Assembly: GCF_002104995.1 (NCBI RefSeq)
Contig: NW_024468249.1
Span: 2,232,001-2,296,000, forward strand
Source of the DNA: Linderina pennispora
Taxonomy: Eukaryota; Kickxellomycota; Kickxellomycetes; Kickxellales; Kickxellaceae
Reading direction: 5' to 3'
DNA: 64,000 nucleotides
Part shown: piece by piece, positions 36,901 through 48,672 of the stretch
How positions within the stretch are numbered: position 1 is the first letter of the stretch
Layout: each line of letters starts with the position of its first letter
Notes under the pieces: model-generated
What the model saw: the letters and a program-made list of their open reading frames with translations, nothing else
Told to the model about the DNA's origin: nothing
Database searches by the model: none
Made by a program: the position numbers and the translations under genes

Positions 36901-38965
36901 GCTGCACTCGCTGCAGAAAGGGCTTGTGCGACAAATAGCCACGCCGAATCGAACCAATGGGCGATTTTTTCGGCATTGTCCGAAGCTTTCTACAGGACTA
37001 TGCAAAGCAGTCCACTGCCCAATGACTGCTGTGCAATACATCGTGCTTATTCCGCCCGGGTTCACCCCACCACCGCCAAGAGACCCTGGATGATCTGGCA
37101 GTCTGAAGGACGATCCAATCAGCCCCGCGGCATACTTTTCGCTAGTCCAGTGGGCCGAGCAATAAAAAACAGCTTGCCATTGGCGTTATCCCTTTGAAGG
37201 CAAAAAGATCAGCCAAATGGAGACAGCAGTCAATGAGGCCTAGTGTCCAGTAGGGGTAAACCCAGTCCTTACCTTCCGCTGCTCCAGATTGTACACGTTC
37301 CCGAAGAGGTTCTTCTTCGATCTGGCCAACCACAGCTCATTGAGCGCCTGCCGGGCGACATCCTACATTCAAAGAGGATGGAGTGACGTTTGCTTAAATT
37401 TAGTTACCTTGTCCTACCCGTACCACAAAGTGACTGGTGAATGCCCGCCTGCAGTGAAGGTGTATGATCTGCTGCTCGGAAGTAAGATTATGCGGTTGGC
37501 AAATGCACCCCGGCCTCAATACCAGAGAAGCCATTTCACAGATGCAGAGCAAGTCCATACTCTCGCCTCTATACCCATGCACACAGACACACTCAAGCGC
37601 GGGATGCACAGTGTGCAATGTGTGCTCCGACTAGCCATATGTATGCACAGTGTATGCACAGTATATGCCAATAGCCAACATGCCAACCTGCACTTGCCTC
37701 AAATATCGTCTCATTCGTTAGCCGGCTCAGTGTGCCAAATTCCAGCAGTAAGGTGCCAAACCCTGCCGCGCATGTTTCCGGTGTCTCGCCGCGCAAAAAG
37801 CCGTATTTCAAGTTAGTCTAAGGGTTGCTGTCAAAGACAGGCTCGCACTCTGGACAGGTTAGTTGTCAAGCCGGTTTTTAACGCCACTATAACCACTCAG
37901 CTGTTGCCCACTCTGCCCGATGCTTGTGAGTATATGGCCACAATATGAGCAGCACGCGCTTTTCGTGCGGCACTAATCAGGCCAACTTACCCTCGGATAG
38001 GGAATCCCGTTAGGCGACGCTTCAAACGCCGGCAATAGGCGGTACGCAAGGTCCCGGGCTAGACCGAGAAGCTCACCGTTATATCGAGCCATCTTTGTCG
38101 ATCCGCATCCCGAGAGTATCTTTCTCATCAGTGGCGATAATATGCGCGCTGAGCAGTCCACCAAGCATCCGAATTGTCACCTCGAACACCTGGACGTGGC
38201 TGTCGACGTCAAAATCGGGTAGGAATTGTATCGTTTTGGCTACAGGCCTTGGCAAATGCTCGCCTGTCGCCTAGAACAGCCAACGAATCGAGTGTATCCA
38301 CCAGCGTCAGCAGGTAATCGCCCAGCACATCGTTCACATTAATATTTGACCTAGTGTTGGGTGCAGATCGTGATTAGCTTGTGCATCCAGCGGCCCGGTC
38401 AGCACAGTCTGCTGACTGGTTGTGCGGTCTGCTAGCGGTCTGCGCCTTTTCAGTTCACTTACGGATCGGCTCTATCTCGCCCACGGCCCTGGCATGTAAC
38501 TGGGTTAAGCTAATAGGGGAGCAACTGATACATTGGTCAACAGGAAATAACGGGCATGAAATGCATATCTCGACTACCCGCAAACTCGCAACGCTGATCT
38601 GCTTACCTCGTCAAACGGAAATGCGTAGTCCATGTATCCATTGTAGGCATGGTAAAATGACTCCTATAGCCGTGAGTTGTTTAATGGCATATCGTCAGAA
38701 ACCTCCTACAAAAAGCAGCCGTAGCCTACGCAGTATATCGTGGTCCTGCCTACCTTCACCTCATTCCTACAGAGTCCGCAGCTTGCAAATATTAGTTGGA
38801 CTGCTCCTGACCTCCCTCGCGGTATCTATCTCTCCTCTCAGTAGTAGGTGCATGTGCTATGTACCTAAGCTCCAGTCGTCGCCTCCGGCTCATTCCCAAT
38901 GCATGCGTCGAATGCAGTGCTGGCAGCAGAGCCACCACTGTTGCCACCGCTGTGCCTATGCGCAT
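33967..38965 (-). CDS. EDEM/Htm1-like GH47 alpha-mannosidase with protease-associated domain (EDEM3 type), multi-exon
   Basis: Exon 1 (38965-38865) gives a signal peptide, [19 protein letters not shown]. Then: a 13-nt exon 38766-38754, and exons 38663-38607 (F-Y-H-A-Y-N-G-Y), 38509-38463, 38350-37991 ([15 protein letters not shown]), 37817-37698 (R-G-E-T-P-E-T-C), 37362-37273, and about 36557-33967. GH47 landmarks continue with [13 protein letters not shown], the catalytic R-P-E-F-V-E-S-T-Y and T-T-E-G-H. A long variable region and a C-terminal PA-like domain (about 34000-34420) follow, with no ER-retention signal seen. EDEM proteins trim mannose on misfolded glycoproteins for ERAD. Three single extra bases break the frame (near 38243, 38091 and 36519). 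The intron 37697-37363 has a GC donor. Confidence 0.88.
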
Positions 38966-39355
38966 TTCTAATAGAATAGCGAAATTGTCGGTGTAAAGAG
39001 CTGGGCAGTTGGGTATGAGTTTTTTTTTAATTGCTGAGGAAAGGACAACCAAGAGGTGAGTTACTGCATATCAGTTGCAATGGGCTTGCTCGAGACAGCG
39101 GCCAAACGACCGGCTAACTGCTCGCAAAAAAAGCGCAGGGCCAATCAGTTGAGACAGCGTCATCAGCGGCAATGGCTGGTGTCCAAGCCTGCGCGCCATC
39201 AGGAATACCCGGCACTTAGATACATGAAATGGGTTTCAACGTTTACATTGTGTTGGATGCTGCGCGACATAGAGAAAGGAAGAAACCAGCATCCGCGCAA
39301 GAGGAAAAGCAAGAAAGCAAATGAAGAAAGTAAAGAGACTGAGTGGTTAAATGAG

Positions 39356-42300
39356 CTAATACAGCGAAAGGTAGACGAACTCTTTGATCAGCAGAGGTGC
39401 CGCGTTCTTGGTTGGAGGCGGGACCTCTATCTCGATTCAATCGGCACCAACTAGGGGCGGTGCCTCGTCGACCATAGGAGTCATGCCGGGCCGCCATGGC
39501 CTGCTTGGTCTTGTCAGCCATGTCGTCATTCTTGTCCTTGCTGCACGGTCTTCGTCATCATGGTTCTTGGCTTGTCATCATTGGCCTTGGACTTCTTAGG
39601 CTTGTTCTCGTCAAGAGCTCCTCAACGCCCTCGCCTTGTTCTTGGCGTCGTCCATAACACCCTCTGCCTTGTTCTTGGCATCGTCCATAGCACCTCTTGC
39701 CTTGTCCTTGGCATCGTCCATAGCATCCTCTGCCTTGTCCCTTGGCATCGTCCATAGCACCCTTTGCCTTGTTCTTGGTGCCATACATGGCACCCTTCGC
39801 CTTGTTCTTGGCGTCACCAATAGCGCCCTTCGCCTTGTCCTTCGCTTTGTCAGCAGGACCACTCTTGGGCTTTCCATCCTCATCAGGCCGGCTGTTGCTG
39901 TCACCCTTATCCTTCGCATCCTTCATATCCTTCACATCTGCTTTGGCACTCTCAGCTGCCTCCTTGGTCTTCTCCTTGGCCTTGTCAGCCTCGTCTTTGG
40001 CCTTGTCCTTGGTCGTCTTGGCCTTGCCCTTCAGCTGAGCGTACTTCTCCTTGCTCGGTCTTGGCACCCTTTTTTCGCGGCAGCCACCGACTTGGTAGCG
40101 AGACTCTTCCCCTGCGTGGTGGCAATGTGCGTGGCGACGTGGACCATATTTGGAGATGAGCATGTCACTGCGGATGATAGCATCAGAGATGGACTTTGCG
40201 ATCTGGCGCTCGATCTGCCTCTTGGCGACCGATATAACCAGCGGGATAGCGAGACCGCTCAGCACGTTGTGCTTGTTGTGACGCACATCGACATCAAGGC
40301 TGTGGATCTTGACAGCGACCTTGGCAATGTCGAACTGGCGCTCAGGGTACGTGCGGCTGCTGTCGAGCTCGGTGGTATGGTCCTCGAGCTTCTTGGCCAA
40401 CTTGGCACCCTTGCCCGACTCGTCGATGCTCGACTTTTTGTTTATCGACATGCGCCTTCTTCTCGCTGGTATGCAGCATGCGCGTCTTGACCGAGATATC
40501 CATGCCACGGCCACCGATGACCATGTTGGCAATGCCCTTCTCGGCAATCCTCGGAATGCCTGTCTTCTTCTTGACGTAGAAGGCCACATTCTTGGCAACA
40601 CAGTTGGCACCAGTGATCGTGTGGTAGAAGAACTGCTCGCTGTCGAATCCCATGCGCGACTTCATCGCGTGCTTCTTGTGGAGGAGTGCGGAGCGAGGGT
40701 AGACCTCGGTGTGCGAGTCGAAGCTCATATGCTCAGGGACGAAGCGCTTCAGGTCGAGCACAATGTTGTCGGCAGCAAACTCCAGATCCTTGTTCTGCCC
40801 CGCAATACGCGGCAGCGGGACGTAGCGGATCGACTGCACCAGGACAGGCAAATTGGCCAAGGTTTCATGGGTCAGCGCCTTCATGTGCTTCCTCCAGGCG
40901 TCGCCCTTGAGACCCTTTCCAATAACCGCATACGTCAGCGCCTTCATCGAGTCGGTGTACTCCTCGATGACAGGGTTCTTCTTGACTGCCTCGATATAGT
41001 CCTTGGACTCGTTGGACAAAGTGTCAAAATGCTCGCTGGACTTGGGATCAAGCAGCTCCCTACTGCGATTCAGTATGCTGGACCCGCGCTCGGTGAACTC
41101 GTCCATCGACAGCTCCTCAGGGTCAAGCGCAACGGCCCACTTGCTAAACTCCTTGGCGTCACCGACGAGCTCACGAATGTCCTCGCGTTCGTGGTAGTCC
41201 TTGCCCAGCAACTTGAGCGCGGAGAAGATGGGCACCACAGAGTACCCAGCTCCCAGGTTCTTGAGCACATCCTCAAAGCGATTGCGGGTGTCTATCATGT
41301 CTTCCTTGGCTGCATGGTCCTTGACAGAGCCCTTGGCGTCCTTGGCCATGGCCTTGCTCTTGATATACATGGTGGTGTACAGGTTCGACATGGAGGCCAT
41401 CGACTTTTGGACAGTGTCATCTTTGCGCGCCTCGACAATAATACCGCGCAGACGGCTAAGCAGAGGCTTCAGCTGCTCCTTGCTCAGGTTCTTCTTGCCC
41501 TTCGCGATAAACCCGGATAGCTTCTCTTTGGAGCTGGAGGCAATCATGGCAGCGGCGGCGGCGGCGGTCATCTCGCCATCACGCACCTTCTGCGCAAGCG
41601 GAGCGACAGCGTCGTAGGCATCCTTGCTGACATCGGTGCCCGCCTTCCCGAGCTCCTTCTTGATCTGGTCCATCTCCTTTTCGGGCGCCTCAGCATCCTT
41701 GGCTCCTTCACCAAGAACAGACTCCTTGCCCCTGATGGTGTCGCTGATCAGCTTGGACGCATCAGCAAGCACCTTGCGCAGGCTCTCGGACGTGGCAATG
41801 CCCTTGGTTACGTTGACGAGATCCTTGCCGTAGTTGGACGCCTTCTCCTTGGTCTCCTCCGAGGGCTGCTTCTTGGTCCCCTTCTTGACCTTGTCCATGA
41901 GCTTCTTGCGGTCGTCGACAGTCTTCCTGCGCATTTTGCTGAGGTTGGCAACGATCCGCTGTAGGTTGTCGTCACCGTTGACCAGCTCGATCAGCTTGAT
42001 GCTGGCGGTGTTCGACCTTTCAAGCTTGTTGACAACATCCAGGCCGGGCTCAGTGGTCGTGTGCTCCCTCATTGCTTCAAAGTCGATACTGCCCATGGCC
42101 TTGGTCATGGCTGGGGTCGAGGGCAAGCTGCCATTTCCTATTTGGGCAAGAAAATATTGAGTTGGGATGTGGCTTTACTGCATATCAAGCGATAGGTATC
42201 TAGTGATGCAACGTGCACCTGTCCATTTTTTGGCCAGCATATGAAGGAAAATAGCGGTCAACTTACTTGACATCATTCAAAAAACCAAGCACATAGTCTT

Positions 42301-42499
42301 TCTTGTTCGCAACAGTATCAAGCCTGCCTTGGGCCTTGCCGATGCTGGCATCAGACCTACGATACTGGTCGACAAGCTCCTCAAAATGCGCGCGCGTCGA
42401 GGTAGGCTTGAAAGTCTCAGATAACGGACTAAAATCGTCGCCGGGGTTAACATCCATGATGCTAGACCGGCGACGAGACATGCTCTTCGCCCTGGACAT
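39356..42499 (-). CDS. Ham1-like (BPI/LBP-fold) protein with LEA-like 11-mer repeat tail
   Basis: Exon 1 (42499 to about 42265) starts MSRAKSMSRRRSSIMD and ends at a GTAAGT donor; exon 2 begins near 42141. The body resembles fungal 'Ham1-like' N- and C-terminal domain proteins: helical N-terminal half, then S-F-D-S-H-T-E-V-Y-P, N-V-A-F-Y-V-K-K-K-T-G and I-H-S-L-D-V-D-V-R-H-N-K-H-N-V-L, the strands of a lipid-binding BPI/LBP-like fold. The name does not mean the ITPase Ham1. The C-terminal 200 residues are Lys/Ala/Asp repeats (see repeat). Frame breaks occur near 40450, 40075 and 39740, and the last 100 codons pass through several frames, the coherent ends being V-P-P-P-T-K-N-A-A-P-L-L and a TAG at 39356. 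The exon 1-2 phase also needs one base adjusted. Probable cytoplasmic lipid-binding or transport role, inferred from the fold. Confidence 0.6.
39632..39848. repeat. 33-bp tandem repeat, about six and a half units
   Basis: Units begin GCCTTGTTCTTGGCATCGTC and encode, on the minus strand, the 11-residue motif D-A-K-N-K-A-K-G-A-M-D with small changes. One unit (about 39732-39765) is 34 bp because of an extra C in GTCCCTTGG, which breaks the reading frame. Confidence 0.88.
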
Positions 42500-43295
42500 G
42501 CTAGAATTGTCGGGTGGTGGAGCTAGGCTTCAGATCCCTGTTTGCTGCAAGTAAGGTAAAAGAGTAGTGAGAAAATAGATTTTGAATATTGGCTCTATGG
42601 TACTGGTAGTGGTAGATGTTGCGAAATCTTCAGAAGGGGAACCTCAACGCTAGGGATTTAGGGTGCAGGGAAATATGACTGGGTTTTTATTACAGCTTGC
42701 TTGCTTCCATTCCACGACGGCTTTCCAAGGGGCCGCACTGCGATCGCAGTCATATATTTGGGCACAATCTGAGCGCACGAGCTTGTTTGCGCACGTCACC
42801 GCCCGTGCCAAGGCAGATGGCACAGTATGTGGGTACAAGCGATCTGTGTTTGCTTGGCATTATTGCGTATTTGTAGTCTAGACACTGGATCGAGAGGTGT
42901 CGGACTTGCAGCGACTGTCAGCGCTATGGTAATTGGCGCCTGCATGGCTCTGCATCCGGAGACGAAGGACTGGGTGCATCACTGAAGCTGTTTCGCATGT
43001 GTCAGAGCGCCTGTCTAGCTATTCGGTGGCATGCTATGCGTTTGATAGAGGCACGAGGCCTAGAATCCGACGCTTGGTTGACCGGTATTTGTATACAGGT
43101 GCTTTTCTGATTCCGCAGGATAGCAGTGCGGCCGTTTCTCCCGAGGCTATGCGTGCTTGGCAGAGAAAGAAGCGTCGTGTTCTACATGGAAACAGCACCG
43201 ATGACGTGTTGTGCCCTTGGTATACCAATTCAGGTGGAAGGGTGAAAAATGTAGTTTGGAGAGAGCACAAAAGGATATTACTTTAAAGCTCGAAT
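42500..43295. other. Intergenic; weak plus-strand open frame
   Basis: Between two minus-strand genes. A plus-strand frame from about 42933 to 43286 is open for 117 codons (R-R-L-V-D-R-Y-L-Y-T-G-A-F-L-I-P inside) but lacks an ATG at its beginning and shows no domain. I do not call a gene. Confidence 0.3.
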
Positions 43296-44926
43296 TTACT
43301 CGATGTTGAGGACCCGCTTGACCTGCTTGTAGATGACCTCGGTGTCGGGCAGGGCAAGGCTCTCGAGGTTCTGGGCATAGGGCATCGGGACATCGGCACC
43401 GGTGACACGGCAGACCGGGGCGTCCAAGTAGTCAAAGGCCTCCGACTCCATGATCTGGGCCGACACCTCAGAGCCGACGCCGAATTGCGGGAAGCCCTGC
43501 TCGACGGTCATGAGGTGGTTGGTCTTCTTGACCGACTTGATAATGGCGTCGAGGTCCAGAGGACGGATCGAGCGCAGGTTGAGGACCTCGACGTTGATGC
43601 CCTCCTTGGCCAGGAGCTCGGCAGCCTCCATGGCGAAGGCAACCGGGCGCGAGTAGGTGACGATGGTGAGGTCAGTGCCCTCACGCATGGTCTTGGCCTT
43701 GCCGAGCGGGATGACAAAGTCCTTGCTGGCCATCTCGGCGGTGGCCGGGAAGCTGGTACCGTACATGAGCTCGTTCTCGAGCACAATGACGGGGTTCGGG
43801 TCGCGGATCGCAGCCTTCATCAGACCCTTGGCGTCCTCGGCGTCGTACGGGCTGACAACCTTGAGACCGGGGATCTGGCCGTACCACGAGGCGTAGTCCT
43901 GCGAGTGCTGGGCACCGACACCGGCGGCGGCACCGTTGGGACCGCGGAACACAATGGGGCAGCTGGTGGAGCCACCCGACATGTAGTAGGTCTTAGCGCC
44001 CGAGTTGACGACCTGATCAATGGCCTATATGGCGGAAATTCATCACAGGTAGGTTAGCAGCATATCACAGCGGGCAACAGCAGCTGTTTGAAGAGCAGGA
44101 GAGGCAGACGGGATCAGCCATGAAAAGAGGCGAATTTAAGGTGCGGTCATTTTCTCCCTTGCTATACATGCTGATCGTTCCCGTCTCCACGAAAACAGCA
44201 AAACGAACAGGTCCATGCTGCAGCTGCGGTGCCTGCAAACAAGATCGGATTCCACGCCTCAGCTTGGCTGGTATTGGGTGAACTTACCTGCATGGCAAAG
44301 TTGAAGGTCATGAACTCGCAAATGGGCTTGGTGCCGTGGAAGGCAGCACCGACGGCAATACCAGCAAAGCCCATCTCGGTAATGGGGGTGTCGAATAACG
44401 CGCTTGGGGCCGTACTTGTCGAGCAGACCCTTCGAGACCTATACATGTAGAGCAGGGGGTAGCTGCCGCTTAGTGGGTGCTGAATCGCATTGCAGCACAT
44501 GCCTGTGAGGCTGGCATCGCTGCAGGGCAGTGTGCTGTTGATTACGTTACCTTGTAAGCACCGTTGTACTGCGCGACCTCCTCGCCGAGGAGCCAGACCT
44601 TCTCGTCACGCTCCATCTCCTCGTCGATAGCCGCGTTCAGGGCCTCACGGACAGTGATCTACTTTGCGAATTGGCCGAAATTGAGAAAGGGCTTGCATAA
44701 AAAATTAGTTGACACGGTCGGTACTCGTGTGAGCTTGCGTCTGCAGGAGAACCCCACGGGAGCTGTGCCCGAAAAGCGTGCGGATCGCCCTCCTTTTTTC
44801 CTCGCTTACCTGCTCACCGGCAACGGTGGTGTTATAACGGATGGAGCCAAACAGGGCACGCGGGCTACGCGAGGCCAGGCGAGCGGCGGCCGGCGTCTTG
44901 AACAGCGACTTGAGAGCAGCAGACAT
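43296..44926 (-). CDS. PDB1: Pyruvate dehydrogenase E1 component, beta subunit (mitochondrial)
   Basis: Four exons: 44926-44810 (presequence, [10 protein letters not shown], basic and Ser/Ala-rich), 44658-44551 ([15 protein letters not shown]), 44438-44288 and 44024-43296, all with GTAAG or GTAACG donors and in phase; 367 aa. Hallmarks: V-F-L-L-G-E-E-V-A-type segment (here [16 protein letters not shown]), [25 protein letters not shown], and [16 protein letters not shown]. It forms the alpha2beta2 E1 that decarboxylates pyruvate with thiamine diphosphate in the matrix. Exon 3 has one extra A at about 44397 (GTTATTC for GTTTTC), which breaks R-V-F-D-T-P. Confidence 0.96.
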
Positions 44927-47050
44927 GTTTTTTGTGATTGGAAGGCTCTGAATTTGTAACAAAATTGAGAGGTGAGCAAAATAAAGATAAATTCGACAAG
45001 GCGAGAGAGAAAGGGGATAGTGTGAGATAAAGGCGGGACTGTCTTTGAACAATTTTTTAAATACAGTCAAAACAGCCTGGATATTTTTGCGCCGCTGTGG
45101 TGGGGGAGGAAGCGCAGAGCTCGCACACGCCCGTTGAGGGGACAGCGCCAATTTTTTGCAGGCGCTTTGCCCAACGCCTGGTGCCCCTCACGGCTATTTG
45201 AGCCAGTCGCTGACGGGCAAGCGGTGGAGGTTTTTTGTCGTATGGCGGGGCGCTCAATAAAAAATCCGCTCTGCGAAAAGCTGGCCAGGGAAAATTGCGT
45301 TGGGGAGAAGAGCCCTGGCGGGCGGTGCTCAAGGAGACAGCGGCTCAAGCCAGCCAGCACCAGGCCAGAGCGCCCAGCTATCACGCACGGGACGGCCCTT
45401 CCGCCTGGCGGGCTGGAAAATAGGGGGTACCCACTTACCATGGACAAGACGTGACCGCCGGGGTGCGCTTGCGCATGTGCATGCGAAAAGCTGGATGGAA
45501 GGCGGGATGTGGGAGGAAGGGCTAGAGCGGTAATTTTTGCCCCCCCCACTTAGGCGCCATCCGCGCGAATATACGACAGGGCGGTTAGGAAATGGGCGCT
45601 TGGAAATCGGCTCGCCACAGAGTTGGCTATGCACACGAAGCGGAGCGTGCAAGAACACCTGCCGTATAGAGAAGGCAGGGATCGCCAAATATCCGCCACT
45701 ACTTGATCTCGCCCTTTCGCCCTCAGTCTGGGGTCATCGCGGAACCGGTACCTGCCGGACGGCTCCCGGGCAGCTCAGCAGGAAGAGGATCAGCACCAGC
45801 CAGGCATTACAAAGCGATCCTGGCGGGGGATGTCTCAGCCATCACAACCTGGAGGTTTGCCCTCGGGACCGAAGAGACACCAGAAGCCACAGAACCGGAA
45901 ACCGACACACGTGGCGGGATTATCTGTGGATTATTTTATATCAAATCACGGCATGCTGTCATCTCGGCCAGCTCCTCATCTGTCCAACCCACATACCGGT
46001 ACGCCCCTCGGGGAAGCACGGCGAGTGGCGGGCAACCTGAGAGTGTGACTAACCTTGCTGTTTCCCACGGACACACAGCATCACCGGCCATCTTGATACA
46101 GGCGCGCACATGCTTCGGAATTGCCGCAGCCGCTCCCCTCCCTGCTCTTGATAAGCGGCCAAGCATATGCCAGCTAGGCGTCGATGGTCCCCGTTTCTCA
46201 CACTCAACACTGGGCATGATTGTAAATAACAAGGCATGTATGCGGGTGCAGCTGGCACAAGCTGGAGCACATGATGGGCAATACGTGCATGCAGGATGAT
46301 TTCTTACTTGTGCCCACCAATTGCAGCAAAAAGAAAGCGCTGTGCACGGACCAGCAATGCGTGCGTGGTGCCTCAGGAGCGGATTCTCACGAGCAAAGGC
46401 AGGTAGGCCGATGCCTTCCGGGGGGGGGGATATTATCACGCACTGTTTCATTGTGCCGCACCTTTTTCCCATCCAGCGCGCTGCTTCACTGCTGCTCGGT
46501 ACGCCGTGCCAGCCCTCGGTCAGTTTTCCTGTTCTCAGGCGGTCTCCACCGGGCCATATTCACAGCCCGTGACTTGCGGCTGCTGCAGCAGCAGGTGCAC
46601 AGCTAGCAGAAGAGGGCAATCCCCGTCACTCGGCTGTCGGTCTCATTGGATGCTGGTTTTTTGCTGCTCCGTTCTCGATGCTACTTCCCAGCAACAGAAG
46701 GAGCAGCCTGCATTTTGCCCCACCCACTCGAACGGAAGCGATATAGATTTTCAGATATAGTCCGTGGGAAAATTGACCAGACTGGTTTTTTTTCGCAGCC
46801 GCACTTTTTTTGGCTCACGCCCTCCATGCCCTTCATGTGCAGCACGCATTGTTTCCCTGCCAGTCCCTCGCCTATGCCGGAGAAATCCTGCTGTGCGTAT
46901 GGATGGGGACTGCGCTATTCTATGAGGAGTTTCTCTCGCCTGCAAGCACGCGGCAGGTGGGAAAAACGAAAAATTCACAGGCTTGTTATTACTTGGCAAT
47001 GCGGCAGCTAAAAAAAGAGTACTGGCAATGGGCCGGAGCGGAAGGCAATA
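44927..47050. other. 2.1-kb intergenic region between PDB1 and bHLH gene 2
   Basis: The right part is downstream of the bHLH stop and the left part is the PDB1 promoter. Poly-pyrimidine and poly-T runs are present and a CACGTG box lies at 45908-45913. Open frames on both strands lack starts or domains. Confidence 0.45.
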
Positions 47051-48292
47051 TCAGCATAACAAAAAGTTGACCTTCATTGAAGAGGGGTCTGATGCTGACG
47101 ATCCCGGGTCGGCCATAGCGGGCTGGAGCGAATCATCAGGCAGGTCCTCGTGAACGGTTCCAGAGGAGGCGGACATGGGCGTGGCTACCGACTGGTGCTG
47201 CTGATCCACACTCCCGGACCGTATATCCTTTGGCTCATCGTGTGCTGTCACAGGGGGTCCCGTGTACTGCCGGAACGGCTGCATCTGAGGCACGTACTGT
47301 GGGTAGTGCTGATTTGAGGCCGCCGGTGGAAGGCCGCCGCCCATCCGATGCTGCGTGGAGGCCTGGCAGCGCTGACAGCTGGCGGATGTACTCTGCTGCA
47401 GCCTCCAGAATTTCCAGCTTCTGGATCTTTCCAGGCTTGCACAGACCAGGGACAATGTTCTGCAGCTCCCGCAGCACTGCATTGGTGCGCTCTCGCCGCC
47501 GCTTCTCGATTGCCGAGTGCGACACTTTGCGCTTAATCTCCTTTTCTTCAGCAGTCAGCGGCCGGCTCTGTGAGAATGACGGGCGCGCGCCTGGCGCGGT
47601 GACCGGAGAAGAGGAGGACGAATACAGCCGTTGCGAATGCGGCTGCGGCGGGATGGACACGCTCATGCTTGTTTGGTGGCGAGGCGCTGTGTGTGCGTAC
47701 GACGGGTGCCGCTGGTAGTAGTAGCCTTGTTGCGAGCTGGTGCGGCTGCCCAGCTGCGGCGGGCTATCGTGATAGTAGCTGGGCATATGGTGTGAGGGTA
47801 AGGAGGATGGAGTGGTGGCAGACGGGGATGGATGGCTGTTGTAGTGCGCAGAGGGGGTGGTATGGTACATGGGGGCGCTGTCCTGCAGTCATAGCGCCAG
47901 CCTCACCTCCCGCAGCGCCAGGCAGTGGCGGATGTGGAGCGTGTGTGCGTGGTGACTGCAAGTGCGATTGAGGTTGCGAGTACGAATGTGGTGGCTGCGA
48001 GTATTGCGGATGGCGCCCTTTCAAGACGTCGACCACGTGCGATGCCGCCGCCTGGGTGTCGCCGAAACGCACACTTTTGACTGCTCGCCTGATGCACCGT
48101 GTGCTGCCCCGGGTGATAGCGTGTGGGCGATTGTGCCAGCGCATGCCCACCTATCGCATCGACCGAGTGCTTGACCGCTGACAGCGAGGGCGGGGAATAG
48201 CTGCTGTGCAGGTCATTGGGCTCCCTGCCCTTTTGGTCCTGGCATGTGGCCCAAGTTGATGTGTATTCCTCAGAGGGTTGAGGTCCGGGCAT
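47051..48292 (-). CDS. bHLH transcription factor 2, frame broken
   Basis: Starts MPGPQPSEEYTSTW. The long N-terminus is rich in Pro, Ser, His and Tyr (activation-domain-like). The bHLH domain near 47380-47560 reads E-E-K-E-I-K-R-K-V-S-H-S-A-I-E-K-R-R-R-E-R-T-N in its basic part, again with His-Glu-Arg at positions 5-9-13, so CACGTG binding is predicted. Helix 2 has K-L-E-I-L-E-A-A-A-E-Y-I. After a Gln/Pro-rich stretch the protein ends D-P-S-S-M-K-V-N-F-L-L-C, like bHLH gene 1. Three frame changes (near 48080, 47880 and 47370) connect the four segments. About 410 aa. It is head to head with bHLH gene 3, 5.5 kb apart. Confidence 0.87.
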
Positions 48293-48664
48293 GACTACAG
48301 TTTTTGTCGCTGCTGTCCAAAGGACTAGTGAATAATAGAAATAGAGGCGGTGAAAAATGTCAAGGGAGAATAGGAGTCAGAGATGAAGTATAAAAATGTG
48401 GAAGGGATGTGCAAGCAATGTTTTATGTATCGGAACGGCCGGGATGTGACCAGCACGGTGCGCTGCAAAATAAAAAGATGCCGCTCTTTCAGATGCTCCA
48501 AAATGCCAGAGTCAACAGCAGTCCGCGGCGCGGCTACGGGAATCGATTCAGTATTCGGTTTCAAAAGAAAAGGATTTTTTCCTTGCTGGACCGTATACAG
48601 AAAAATTGGGGTGTGTGAAGGTGTGGAGAAACAAGCTTCCGGGTAAACGTGGTGGGAGAAGTGC

Positions 48665-48672
48665 TATTTATA
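48665..48672 (-). promoter_or_regulatory. TATAAATA element upstream of bHLH gene 2
   Basis: TATAAATA on the minus strand, 373 bp upstream of the start codon. The same octamer lies upstream of bHLH gene 3. Confidence 0.4.

Noticed and set aside
39356-42499. Calling the BPI-fold protein an ITP pyrophosphatase because of the name Ham1
   Set aside because: The sequence has no ITPase motifs; 'Ham1-like' in fungi labels a different, lipid-binding-fold family.
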